Assembly: GCA_046546235.1 (NCBI GenBank)
Contig: JBKGYG010000017.1
Location: forward strand, 1-29,808
Length of the DNA stretch: 29,808 nt
DNA from: JBKGYG01 sp046546235
GTDB lineage: Bacteria; Bacillota; Clostridia; Lachnospirales; DSM-24629
Direction of reading: 5' to 3'
Shown here: positions 1 through 7,793 of the stretch, piece by piece
How the letters are laid out: every line of letters begins with the position of its first letter
Position numbering within the stretch: the first letter of the stretch is position 1
Program-made: the position numbers and the translations under genes
The notes under the pieces: generated by a model
Databases searched by the model: none
Told to the model about the DNA's origin: nothing
What the model saw: only the letters and a program-made list of their open reading frames with translations

Positions 1-555
1 GCAGAAAAATCTCTTGGAGAAAAAATAAATCTAAATAAAGAAGAAAAAGAAATAATAGGGAGCTATGCAGCTACATTAGTAAATGATGGGCAGTTTATAT
101 TTCTAGGTCCAGGAACAACAGAGAATCATATAATAAAACATTTAGAAGGTAAGAATATAACAGTTGCAACCAACGGGGCTTTTCATGTGCAAGAATTAAT
201 TAGATATAATATAAATACAATTTTGCTAGGTGGAAATGTTTTAACGGATATTGCAGTTTTAGTTGGACCTGTAGCTCTTAATCAGGTAGCAAATATGAAT
301 TTCGATAAGTGTTTTATTGGGGCATCAGGAATCACATTAGATAAGGGAATATCAACATCTAATATTGATGTAGCAGAAATAAACAAAGTCGTAATAGATA
401 ATTCAAATGAAGTATTTTTTATAGGAGATTCCACCAAGTTTGGCAAAAATTCTAGATATTCTTTTGCGGAACTTGAAGAGCCATATAAATTAATTACTAC
501 TAAACAAACTGATAAAAAATATAAAGAAGACAAAAAGGTAATTATAATTGACTAA
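1..555 (+). CDS. DeoR-family transcriptional repressor, 5' truncated by the window edge
   Basis: The frame is open from base 1, so the gene starts outside the window and only the C-terminal effector-binding (DeoRC) part is present, about 184 residues. Visible family marks are the GPGTTENHI phosphate-binding loop near the start, a TNG turn, LLGGNV, and the segment GASGITLDKGIST followed by a Thr/Lys-rich end typical of DeoR proteins. The missing N-terminal part should carry the winged helix-turn-helix. DeoRC domains usually sense phosphorylated sugars, so a pentose phosphate or DHAP made by the downstream pathway is a reasonable inducer (inference). The gene ends 353 bp before the ABC-transporter operon and is separated from it by a strong terminator, consistent with a divergently controlled or autonomous local repressor of the BMC operon. 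Confidence 0.9.
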   Translation, partial: AEKSLGEKINLNKEEKEIIGSYAATLVNDGQFIFLGPGTTENHIIKHLEGKNITVATNGAFHVQELIRYNINTILLGGNVLTDIAVLVGPVALNQVANMNFDKCFIGASGITLDKGISTSNIDVAEINKVVIDNSNEVFFIGDSTKFGKNSRYSFAELEEPYKLITTKQTDKKYKEDKKVIIID

Positions 556-694
556 TACATAGTGTTTATGAGTGGATTAGTGGGATATTGAATTAATATG
601 AAATTAATTGATTGAACATTATAACATATGCAACACTTACTTATATTGCTTTTGGATAATAATTAAGAGATGCTTAAAGATTCAAAAAAACCTG

Positions 695-744
695 AACTCC
701 CAAGTAAAATCAATAAAATCAATGATTTTACTTGGGAGTTTTTT
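695..744 (+). terminator. Intrinsic terminator after the DeoR-family gene
   Basis: A perfect 18-bp stem (695-712 with 723-740) closes a 10-base loop and is followed by a run of T (739-744). A-rich sequence lies just before the left arm, so it may also work on the opposite strand. It separates the repressor gene from the promoter of the transporter/BMC operon. The preceding stretch 556-694 is AT-rich and shows no gene. Confidence 0.9.
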
Positions 745-776
745 AGCGATAATTTAACAGCAAAGGTCTCGTAGTT

Positions 777-809
777 TATATTAAATGACAAAATTTGTAT
801 ATTAAATGA
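777..809 (+). promoter_or_regulatory. Directly repeated 12-mer, candidate DeoR operator
   Basis: The 12-mer TATATTAAATGA occurs at 777-788 and again at 798-809. The copies are exactly 21 bp apart, two helical turns, so they face the same side of DNA. They lie just upstream of the -35 box at 828. DeoR-family repressors often bind direct repeats near their target promoters. Position and phasing therefore make this the best candidate operator for the neighbouring regulator; binding itself is inference. Confidence 0.5.
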
Positions 810-827
810 AAATATACGACAATAATC

Positions 828-857
828 TTGACATCTTTTACAAAAAAATGATATAAT
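828..857 (+). promoter_or_regulatory. Sigma-A promoter of the transporter/BMC operon
   Basis: A TTGACA -35 box (828-833) and a TATAAT -10 box (852-857) are separated by 18 bp. Transcription would begin near 864, about 45 bases before the ATG of the binding-protein gene. It is the only consensus promoter seen between here and 19267, so it may drive the whole BMC locus. Confidence 0.85.
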
Positions 858-908
858 ATGATTTGTAGTCAAGAGACTAAAACAATGTAAAAAAGGAGAG
901 GACACAAA

Positions 909-2066
909 ATGAGAAAGTTTATTATGGGATTATTAACAGTTATGTTAGTAGTATCATTACTAGGATGTTCTGGATCAGATGGGAAAGATGAACCAAATAA
1001 TGATGTAGATAATGGCTCTGAAACTTCAGAAAATCCAGATGATAGTAATGGTGAATCAAACGGTTCTTTAGGAGATATTCCAGAAGAGATTCAAGGAAAA
1101 ACTTTTAAAATGGCTTTGATTAAAGAGTGGGGTACTGGTACTCATATGATTACTCACATTAATGGTGTTAAAGCTGAAGCAGAAAGATATGGTATTGAAC
1201 TTAATGTTATTGATGCAGACAATGATTTAACAAAAATGTCAGAAGGTATTGATAATGCTATAACTAATGATATGGATGCAATATTACTATCACATGGTAA
1301 AGCGGATGCTTTAGAGGATGCAGTTGAAAGAGCTTTGGAAGAGGGTATACCAGTTATTGTATTTGATAATGACTTTGATATTCCTTATGAAGTACATAAA
1401 GGTAAATTAGTTTCTCTTGATCAATATGATTTAATGATGGGATTAATTTCTCAAATGACATTAGTTCAAGAATTAGATGGACAAGGTAAAGTAGTTTATA
1501 ACCGTGTAGCTAATGTGCCTCCAACTGATAAGAGACATAGAATATGGGAAGGTGGTATATTACCTACATACACAGGAATTGAAGTAATAAATACAATTGA
1601 CCAAGGTACTGATAACCCAATGGCTAAGGCGCAATCTGCTCTTGAAACAGTACTAAATTCAAATGATGAAATTGATGCAGTTTATGCTGTTTGGGATGAG
1701 TATGCTAAAGGATTTTACAATGCAATTGTTTCTTCAGAAAGAGATATTCCTTTATATTCAGTAGATATTTCAGATCAAGACTTAGCAATGATGCAAGATC
1801 GTCCAGATATATGGAGAGCTTCTGCAGCAGTTGACCCAACAGTTGTTGGACAAGTCCAAATCCGTTTGGCATTAAAAGCTTTAGCTGGAGAAAGCATTCC
1901 TAGATACTATTCATTACAACCAGTATTAATTCATGTTGATGACTTACCAAGTAAAGATGAAAAAAGAGTTACTATGGCTGACTTAGCAGAATATTACGAT
2001 GGTTGGGGATATACAACAGATTTCTTAGAAGATTGGATGTTGGAATTAGAAGAAAGTTTAAATTAG
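909..2066 (+). CDS. Sugar ABC transporter substrate-binding lipoprotein (ribose/RbsB type)
   Basis: The 385-residue protein starts with a short hydrophobic signal ending in the lipobox LLGC (lipid-modified Cys at residue 20). An acidic Ser/Asn/Asp-rich linker to about residue 55 follows, then a periplasmic-binding-protein fold of the RbsB/Peripla_BP_4 class. The segment DAILLSHGKADALEDAVERA and the GIPVIVFDND turn are typical of that class. It would sit on the outer face of the membrane and deliver a sugar or nucleoside-like ligand to the ATPase and permease encoded next. Start: AAGGAGAG lies 8 bases before the ATG. The genes downstream suggest the ligand is a 5-modified pentose (5-deoxyribose, methylthioribose) or the corresponding nucleoside. 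The ligand cannot be read from sequence. Confidence 0.9.
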   Translation: MRKFIMGLLTVMLVVSLLGCSGSDGKDEPNNDVDNGSETSENPDDSNGESNGSLGDIPEEIQGKTFKMALIKEWGTGTHMITHINGVKAEAERYGIELNVIDADNDLTKMSEGIDNAITNDMDAILLSHGKADALEDAVERALEEGIPVIVFDNDFDIPYEVHKGKLVSLDQYDLMMGLISQMTLVQELDGQGKVVYNRVANVPPTDKRHRIWEGGILPTYTGIEVINTIDQGTDNPMAKAQSALETVLNSNDEIDAVYAVWDEYAKGFYNAIVSSERDIPLYSVDISDQDLAMMQDRPDIWRASAAVDPTVVGQVQIRLALKALAGESIPRYYSLQPVLIHVDDLPSKDEKRVTMADLAEYYDGWGYTTDFLEDWMLELEESLN

Positions 2067-2071
2067 TATTG

Positions 2072-2117
2072 AATAAAGGAACAAGGATAATAATTTCTTT
2101 ATTCTTGTTCCTTTATT
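2072..2117 (+). terminator. Stem-loop between binding-protein and ATPase genes
   Basis: A perfect 14-bp stem (2072-2085 with 2104-2117) can extend inward by further A-T pairs. It is not followed by a clear T run, so it is more likely a partial terminator or mRNA-stabilising hairpin. Such hairpins raise the amount of binding protein relative to the membrane components. The rest of the gap to 2214 shows no second promoter of good quality. Confidence 0.65.
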
Positions 2118-2214
2118 AAAAGTACTAAATACAGTTTTTTGATATTGTTAACTAATTAGTATATAAACTATGGAAGTAAATAAAAGACATAATATATATG
2201 TGAGGATGGCTGCT

Positions 2215-3720
2215 ATGGATAAATTACAAATGAAAGGTATTTCCAAAACTTTTCCAGGGGTAAAAGCTTTGCAAAATGTTGATTTTGAAGTTGCTAAAGG
2301 AGAAGTTCATGCATTAATTGGTGCTAATGGAGCTGGGAAAAGTACGTTGATGAAGGTTTTAGCAGGGGCATATCCAAATTATGATGGCGAAATATATATT
2401 AATGGAGAAAAGATAGCAATAAATAATCCAATCGATGCAAAAAAAAATGGAATAGTTATTGTGTATCAAGAAGTGGATACAGCTCTTGTCCCTCATTTAA
2501 CAGTTGCAGAAAATATTATGATGGATCACATTATTAGTGAACAAAAAGATGTTTTTATGAATTGGAAACAAATTAAGAAGATTGCGAAAGAAGAAATTAA
2601 AACAGTAGGTTTAGATATCAATGTAAATCGTTTAGTAAGTGATTTAACTCTTTCAGAAAAGCAAATGGTTTTAATTGGGCGTGCAGTTTGTCAAAAAGCT
2701 AAATTTCTAATATTAGATGAGCCAACAGCGCCTTTAAGTGTAGAAGAAACTAAAAAATTATTTCAAATAGTAAATAATTTAAAAAATGATGGCATGAGTG
2801 TTGTTTTTATATCCCATAGATTAGATGAAGTTTTTCAAATTTGTGAAAAGATAACAGTGTTAAAAGATGGGCAACTTGTGGGGAATTATACTTCTTCAGA
2901 TATGACTATAGATAAAGTAGTAGAAAAAATGCTAGGAAAGAAATTAGACAATACATTTCCTAAAATTGAGGCAGATATAAAAGATGTTTTATTTGAGGTT
3001 AAAGATTTATCTGGCACAGGTGGTGTAAATAACGTTGATTTACAAGTGAAAGCTGGAGAAATTGTTGGATTAGCGGGGCTTGTAGGTGGCGGAAAAACAG
3101 AATTATGTAAATTATTATTTGGTGAAGGAAATATTTCAAATGGAGAAATATCTTTAAAAGGTAAAAAAATTAATCCTAAGACGCCAACACATGCTGTTAG
3201 AAAAGGGTTAGCTTTAGTACCTGAAGAAAGAAGAAAAGAAGGTATACTTGTTCATGAATCAATTGAAACAAATATAACCTTACCAACTTTAGAAAAATAT
3301 TGTAGAAACTCATTTATGCAAAAGAAAAAAATTAAGAAAATTTCAATAGAGAATATAAAAAAAATAGGAGTAAAAACGCCTAATGAAAAGCAATTGGTTG
3401 CAAATTTAAGTGGTGGTAATCAACAAAAGGTTGCAATTGGTAAGTGGTTATTATCTGATGCTGATATTTATATCTTTGATGAACCGACAAAAGGAGTAGA
3501 TGTAGGTTCTAAAGCAGAAATTTATTCACTTATTGGAGAATTAGTTTCTAAAGGAAAAGGTGTAATATATGCATCTTGTGAATTTAATGAAATACTTGGT
3601 TTATCAGATAGAGTTTATGTTATGTACAATGGAACTGTAGCTAAGGAGTTAATAACAAGAGATACAAATGAGGAAGAATTACTTTACTATTCAGCTGGAG
3701 GTAAACAAAATGAAAAATAA
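2215..3720 (+). CDS. Sugar ABC transporter ATP-binding protein (RbsA/MglA type, two ATPase domains)
   Basis: This 501-residue protein contains two nucleotide-binding domains in tandem, as in the CUT2 (ribose, galactose, nucleoside) transporters. The first has Walker A GANGAGKST (about residue 36) and Walker B LILDEPTAPLS. The second has a degenerate Walker A GLVGGGKTE, the signature LSGGNQQK and Walker B IYIFDEPTKGVD. A weak second P-loop is usual for the family. I place the start at ATG 2215, 8 bases after GAGGA; an upstream in-frame ATG at 2170 has no ribosome site. It would energise import together with the lipoprotein before it and the permease after it, whose gene overlaps its end. Confidence 0.93.
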   Translation: MDKLQMKGISKTFPGVKALQNVDFEVAKGEVHALIGANGAGKSTLMKVLAGAYPNYDGEIYINGEKIAINNPIDAKKNGIVIVYQEVDTALVPHLTVAENIMMDHIISEQKDVFMNWKQIKKIAKEEIKTVGLDINVNRLVSDLTLSEKQMVLIGRAVCQKAKFLILDEPTAPLSVEETKKLFQIVNNLKNDGMSVVFISHRLDEVFQICEKITVLKDGQLVGNYTSSDMTIDKVVEKMLGKKLDNTFPKIEADIKDVLFEVKDLSGTGGVNNVDLQVKAGEIVGLAGLVGGGKTELCKLLFGEGNISNGEISLKGKKINPKTPTHAVRKGLALVPEERRKEGILVHESIETNITLPTLEKYCRNSFMQKKKIKKISIENIKKIGVKTPNEKQLVANLSGGNQQKVAIGKWLLSDADIYIFDEPTKGVDVGSKAEIYSLIGELVSKGKGVIYASCEFNEILGLSDRVYVMYNGTVAKELITRDTNEEELLYYSAGGKQNEK

Positions 3721-4711
3721 AACAAACGCAAAAAAAATTGATTTATTTACTCTAATGTATAAGTATGGAACAATTTTAGTAACAATAGCTGCAATTTTAT
3801 TCTTTTCATTAACACTTGATAGATTTATGAACTTTGGTAATATGACTAATATTTTTAGATCTGTATCTATTGTTGCATTGATTGCTTTAGCAATTACACT
3901 GTCCCTTACAGTTGATGGATTAGATTTATCAGTTGGAGCAACCGCTGGTTTCGCATCTGTAATTGCTGCAAAGTTTATGGTTATATGGGAAATTAATCCT
4001 GTATTAGCTATTATTATACCACTTATTATAGGTGTTCTTATAGGTTGTATTAATGCATTTTTAATAATAAAAATGGGTATATCTGATATGTTAACTACAC
4101 TTTCTATGATGTTTGTATTAACAGGTATATCAATTACATTTCAAAGTGGTACTGCAATATATAATTATATGCCATTACCTAACAATAAAGGTATAGCACC
4201 AGGAACAATGCATGAAGCATTTTTGTTTTTAGGAAAAGGTAAAGTAGTAGGTATTCCTTTCCCTGTTATATTAATGTTAATAATTGTAGTTCTTGTTCAC
4301 ATATTCTTAAATCACACTAAATACGGTAGATTCTTATATATGACAGGTGGAAATGAAGAAGCAGCAAAACTTTCAGGTATACCTGTTAACAAATATAAAT
4401 TACTTGCTTATATTTTATCAGGAGTTATTGCATCAATAGGTGGACTTGTTCTTGGTGCAAGATTAGGTTCTGGAGAGGTTGATGCGGGGGCTACTTATTT
4501 AATGGATGCTGTAGCAGCTGCATTTATAGGTTTTTCTGTATTGGGGATTGGTAAGCCCAATGCATTTGGTACTTTATTAGGAGCCCTATTAATGGGAGTT
4601 TTATTAAATGGATTGACCATGATGGACTTCCCTTATTATTCACAAGATATTGTTAAAGGTATTGTATTAATTTTTGGATTAGGACTAACTTATTATAAAA
4701 GAAAGGAGTAA
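3710..4711 (+). CDS. Sugar ABC transporter permease (RbsC type)
   Basis: A very hydrophobic protein of about 333 residues with some eight to ten predicted membrane segments. It carries the RbsC-family signatures DGLDLSVGATAGFASVIAA and YTKYGR-like loop HTKYGRFLYMTGGNEEAAKLSG, and ends in a short basic tail. It forms the channel of the CUT2 importer. ATG 3710 follows GGAGG by about 9 bases and lies inside the last codons of the ATPase gene, an 11-base overlap that implies translational coupling; a longer in-frame start at 3668 lies deep in the ATPase gene and is less likely. The kinase gene follows after 6 bases, so uptake and first phosphorylation are co-expressed. Confidence 0.93.
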   Translation: MKNKTNAKKIDLFTLMYKYGTILVTIAAILFFSLTLDRFMNFGNMTNIFRSVSIVALIALAITLSLTVDGLDLSVGATAGFASVIAAKFMVIWEINPVLAIIIPLIIGVLIGCINAFLIIKMGISDMLTTLSMMFVLTGISITFQSGTAIYNYMPLPNNKGIAPGTMHEAFLFLGKGKVVGIPFPVILMLIIVVLVHIFLNHTKYGRFLYMTGGNEEAAKLSGIPVNKYKLLAYILSGVIASIGGLVLGARLGSGEVDAGATYLMDAVAAAFIGFSVLGIGKPNAFGTLLGALLMGVLLNGLTMMDFPYYSQDIVKGIVLIFGLGLTYYKRKE

Positions 4712-4717
4712 ATAAAA

Positions 4718-5920
4718 ATGGGATACTATGAGTTAACAGAAGATAGCGCAGTAAAATATGTACAAGAAAAACTTGACTTTTTCTCAGATGATGCTATTTT
4801 CGAATGTAATGAAATCGGTGATGGTAACTTAAACTTAGTTTTTAGAATAAAGGATACAAAGAATAACAAAAGCATAATTGTGAAACAAGCACTACCATAT
4901 GTAAGAGCAGCTGGGGATGATTGGCCACTTGATATTGAACGTGGTGCAATTGAAACAAAAATACTTCAGTTAGAATATGAATTAACTGATGGATTAGTAC
5001 CTAAGGTATATTTATTTGACAGTGAAATGTATTGTATGGTAATGGAAGATCTTTTTGACTATATTATTATGAGATATGGCTTATTAAAATATGAAAAATA
5101 CCCAAATTTTGCTGAACAAATTAGTGACTTCTTAGTTAAAACATTATTGCTTACTTCTGATGTTGTAATGGAACATAAGGAAAAGAAAGAAAAAGTAAAA
5201 GACTTTATTAATACTGAGTTATGTGAAATTACTGAAGACCTTGTATATACTGAGCCATTTAATATTGGTGCACGTAATAATATGGAAGATTTTTTAGTTG
5301 ATTTCCATAAAAAAGAACTTGTAGAAGATGAAGCATTAAGACTTGAAGTAGCAAAACTAAAATTCGACTTTATGAATAATGCACAAGCATTATTACACGG
5401 TGATTTACATACTGGTAGTATTTTTGTGAATCAAAAATATACAAAAGTAATTGACCCAGAATTTGCATTTTATGGACCAATGGCTTATGACATTGGAGCT
5501 TTAATTGCAAACTTAGTAATGAATTATATATCAACAAATGCTAGTTTAGAAGATGGGGATGCTAAAGAAGATCAACTTGAATATTTAGCACAAATAACTG
5601 GTGAAGTAGTAGATTTATTTAAAGAAAAAAGCTTGAAATTATGGGATGAAGTAGTAACTGACAAGATGGCTAAAGTTCCAGGATTTAAAGAATGGTATAT
5701 AAATGATGTTTTAGTTAATTCTGCAGGTGTAGCAGGATGTGAAATGGTAAGACGTACAGTTGGGTTTGCTCATGTAAAAGATCTTGATTCAATCCCTAAT
5801 GATAAACTTCGAGAAACTGCTAAGAAAAATAATATTTTATTAGCAAAAGAATTTATTATGAATAGATGCAATATAACAACTGGTAAAGATTATATTGAAC
5901 TTATAAAAAAATATATATAG
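4718..5920 (+). CDS. mtnK: 5-methylthioribose / 5-deoxyribose kinase (MtnK family)
   Basis: The 400-residue protein matches MtnK, the kinase that phosphorylates C1 of 5-methylthioribose. MtnK-type enzymes are also used for 5-deoxyribose in DHAP-shunt pathways. Visible features are the N-terminal GDGNLNLVF glycine loop (residues 34-42), KQALPYVR, the catalytic HGDLHTGSIFV (227-237) and the metal/substrate motif IDPEFAFYGP (245-254). It is full length and has a clear AAAGGAG ribosome site. It lacks any terminal extension resembling a shell-targeting peptide, so it probably acts in the cytosol on sugar brought in by the adjacent importer. No MtnD/MtnBCE-type methionine salvage genes occur in the window, which argues against classical methionine recycling here. 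Whether the 5-substituent is H or S-methyl cannot be decided from sequence. Confidence 0.9.
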   Translation: MGYYELTEDSAVKYVQEKLDFFSDDAIFECNEIGDGNLNLVFRIKDTKNNKSIIVKQALPYVRAAGDDWPLDIERGAIETKILQLEYELTDGLVPKVYLFDSEMYCMVMEDLFDYIIMRYGLLKYEKYPNFAEQISDFLVKTLLLTSDVVMEHKEKKEKVKDFINTELCEITEDLVYTEPFNIGARNNMEDFLVDFHKKELVEDEALRLEVAKLKFDFMNNAQALLHGDLHTGSIFVNQKYTKVIDPEFAFYGPMAYDIGALIANLVMNYISTNASLEDGDAKEDQLEYLAQITGEVVDLFKEKSLKLWDEVVTDKMAKVPGFKEWYINDVLVNSAGVAGCEMVRRTVGFAHVKDLDSIPNDKLRETAKKNNILLAKEFIMNRCNITTGKDYIELIKKYI

Positions 5921-5933
5921 GGGTGTGACAAAA

Positions 5934-6983
5934 ATGAAGATGACAGTTGTTCCAGCAAGACTTAATGATACAAAAGATAAACTTATTCTTATTGATCAAA
6001 CGTTACTACCAACTGAAGAAAAATTTTTAGAATTAGATACTAAGGAAGATATTTGGGAAGCAATAAAAAAATTAAGAGTTAGAGGAGCACCTGCTATTGG
6101 AGTGGCTGCTGCATTTGGACTTTATGTATGTGCATTGAAATCAAAAGCTGAAACAGTTGCTGACTTTAGAAAAGATTTTGAAGATATTAGAGATTATTTA
6201 GCAACATCTAGACCAACAGCAGTAAATCTTTTTTGGGCACTTGATAGAATGACTGATAGATTTGACAAGGAACAAGACAAAACTGTAGATGAAATAAAAG
6301 AAGCATTACTTGAAGAAAGTGAAGAAATATTAGCCGAAGATCAAAAAATGGGATTAGCTATAGGAGAATATGGACTATCTTTATTAAAGCCTAACATGGG
6401 ATTGCTAACACATTGTAATGCTGGAGGAATAGCTACCTCTGGATATGGTACAGCGCTTGCACCAATGTATGTAGGTGAAGACAAAGGTTACAACTTTAAA
6501 GTTTATGCTGATGAAACTAGACCATTATTACAAGGATCCAGGTTAACTGCTTATGAGCTAGATAAAGCTGGCATTGATGTTACTGTAATTTGCGATAATA
6601 TGGCTAATCAAGTTATGAAAGAAGGCAAAATTGATGCTGTACTTGTTGGTTGCGATAGAATAGCAGCAAATGGCGATGCAGCTAACAAAATCGGAACTTC
6701 AGGAGTAGCTATCTTAGCTAAAGAATATAATATTCCAATGTATGTTCTAGGACCAACATCAACAATTGATATGAAAACTGAAACTGGAGATGACATTGAA
6801 ATAGAGCTTAGAGATGAAGATGAAATTGGAAATGGATTTGGAAGAAGAACTGCTCCAGAAGGTATAAAAGCTTACAATCCAGCTTTTGATGTTACTAAAG
6901 CAGAACATATTACAGCTATCATTACTGAAAAAGGTATTGTAAAACCTCCTTTTAAAGAAAATTTAAAGAAGATTATGGAATAA
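5934..6983 (+). CDS. mtnA: 5-methylthioribose-1-phosphate / 5-deoxyribose-1-phosphate isomerase (MtnA)
   Basis: MtnA converts the aldose-1-phosphate made by MtnK to the ketose-1-phosphate. The 349-residue protein has the family motifs RGAPAIGVAAA (50-60), LTHCNAGGIATSGYGTALAP with catalytic Cys161, DETRPLLQGSRLTAYEL (193-209), CDNMA, and VGCDRIAANGDAANKIGT with catalytic Asp241. Both catalytic residues known for the family are present. ATG 5934 is preferred because AGGGGTG is 8 bases upstream; a GTG at 5925 overlaps that site. It starts 13 bases after the kinase gene. The product would be the substrate of the class II aldolase encoded next rather than of a dehydratase (MtnB), which is absent. 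No encapsulation helix is seen. Confidence 0.93.
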   Translation: MKMTVVPARLNDTKDKLILIDQTLLPTEEKFLELDTKEDIWEAIKKLRVRGAPAIGVAAAFGLYVCALKSKAETVADFRKDFEDIRDYLATSRPTAVNLFWALDRMTDRFDKEQDKTVDEIKEALLEESEEILAEDQKMGLAIGEYGLSLLKPNMGLLTHCNAGGIATSGYGTALAPMYVGEDKGYNFKVYADETRPLLQGSRLTAYELDKAGIDVTVICDNMANQVMKEGKIDAVLVGCDRIAANGDAANKIGTSGVAILAKEYNIPMYVLGPTSTIDMKTETGDDIEIELRDEDEIGNGFGRRTAPEGIKAYNPAFDVTKAEHITAIITEKGIVKPPFKENLKKIME

Positions 6984-7020
6984 TTAAGTAACTCAAAGAG
7001 ATGAGTTAGGAGGCAAATAA

Positions 7021-7782
7021 ATGAACTCATATGCAAATGAATTTCAGATAAGAAAAGATATATGTACTATTGGTCAAAAACTATATGATAAGGAATTTGT
7101 TGCTGCCAATGATGGTAATATTTCCGTAAAGATTAATGATCATCAATTAATCGTTACACCAACTGGTGTAAGCAAGGGTGATATGTCACCTGATTCACTT
7201 GTGAAAATGGATTTAGATGGTACCGTGATTTCATCGAAAACACGACCATCTTCTGAAGTTAAAATGCATATAAGAGCTTATCAGCTTAATCCTGCAATAA
7301 AAGCAGTTGTTCACGCACATCCTCCCCTTTCAACTGCTTTTGCAGTTGCTAGGATTCCTCTTAATAAACCAATATTAGCGGAAGCTGTGGTGAACTTAGG
7401 GGTTGTACCTGTTTCAGATTATGCTTTGCCTGGAACTGATGGTGTACCTAATTCTATTGAATCTTTTGTAAAGGATTATAATGCATTATTATTAGCGAAT
7501 CATGGTTTGCTAACTTGGGGCGAAGATTTGACACAAGCATATTTTCGAATGGAATCAGTAGAACATTATTGTAAAATCTTATACTATCTTAATCAAATAG
7601 GATCTCCTAAAGAATTTAATTGTGGAGAGATTGAAGAATTGATTAATATTCGTAAGAAGATAGGAATAAATTCTGGAGGAATTCCTCCTTGTGAAGTTGC
7701 TGAAGAACAAGATAATGACCAAAAAGAAAAGGAACAACTTGTTAATGAGATTACAAGTAGAGTCATAAATCAGCTTAGATAG
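7021..7782 (+). CDS. Class II (zinc) aldolase with C-terminal encapsulation peptide; likely 5-deoxyribulose-1-phosphate aldolase
   Basis: This 253-residue protein belongs to the fuculose-/rhamnulose-phosphate aldolase family. Visible residues are the GNISV loop (32-36), catalytic Glu79 in SSEVKMH, zinc ligands HAH (98-100) and His161 in LLANHG. Together with mtnK and mtnA it matches the aldolase of the DHAP shunt, which yields DHAP plus acetaldehyde from 5-deoxyribulose-1-phosphate, or 2-methylthioacetaldehyde from the methylthio analogue. The catalytic domain ends near residue 215. A polar linker rich in E, Q, D and K follows, then a terminal amphipathic helix, QLVNEITSRVINQLR, resembling BMC cargo-targeting tails and the one known on fuculose-phosphate aldolases of fucose/rhamnose compartments. 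This makes it the probable signature enzyme inside the shell. The start follows TTAGGAGG by 7 bases. Confidence 0.9.
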   Translation: MNSYANEFQIRKDICTIGQKLYDKEFVAANDGNISVKINDHQLIVTPTGVSKGDMSPDSLVKMDLDGTVISSKTRPSSEVKMHIRAYQLNPAIKAVVHAHPPLSTAFAVARIPLNKPILAEAVVNLGVVPVSDYALPGTDGVPNSIESFVKDYNALLLANHGLLTWGEDLTQAYFRMESVEHYCKILYYLNQIGSPKEFNCGEIEELINIRKKIGINSGGIPPCEVAEEQDNDQKEKEQLVNEITSRVINQLR

Positions 7783-7793
7783 AGGTGGCAAGA

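Noticed and set aside
663..905. Minus-strand open frame of 80 codons between the repressor gene and the transporter operon
   Set aside because: It covers a terminator, the candidate operator and the promoter; the translation is low-complexity and there is no ribosome site.
4718..6983. Classical methionine salvage pathway
   Set aside because: mtnK and mtnA are present, but dehydratase, enolase/phosphatase and dioxygenase genes are not, and an aldolase with shell-targeting tail follows instead.
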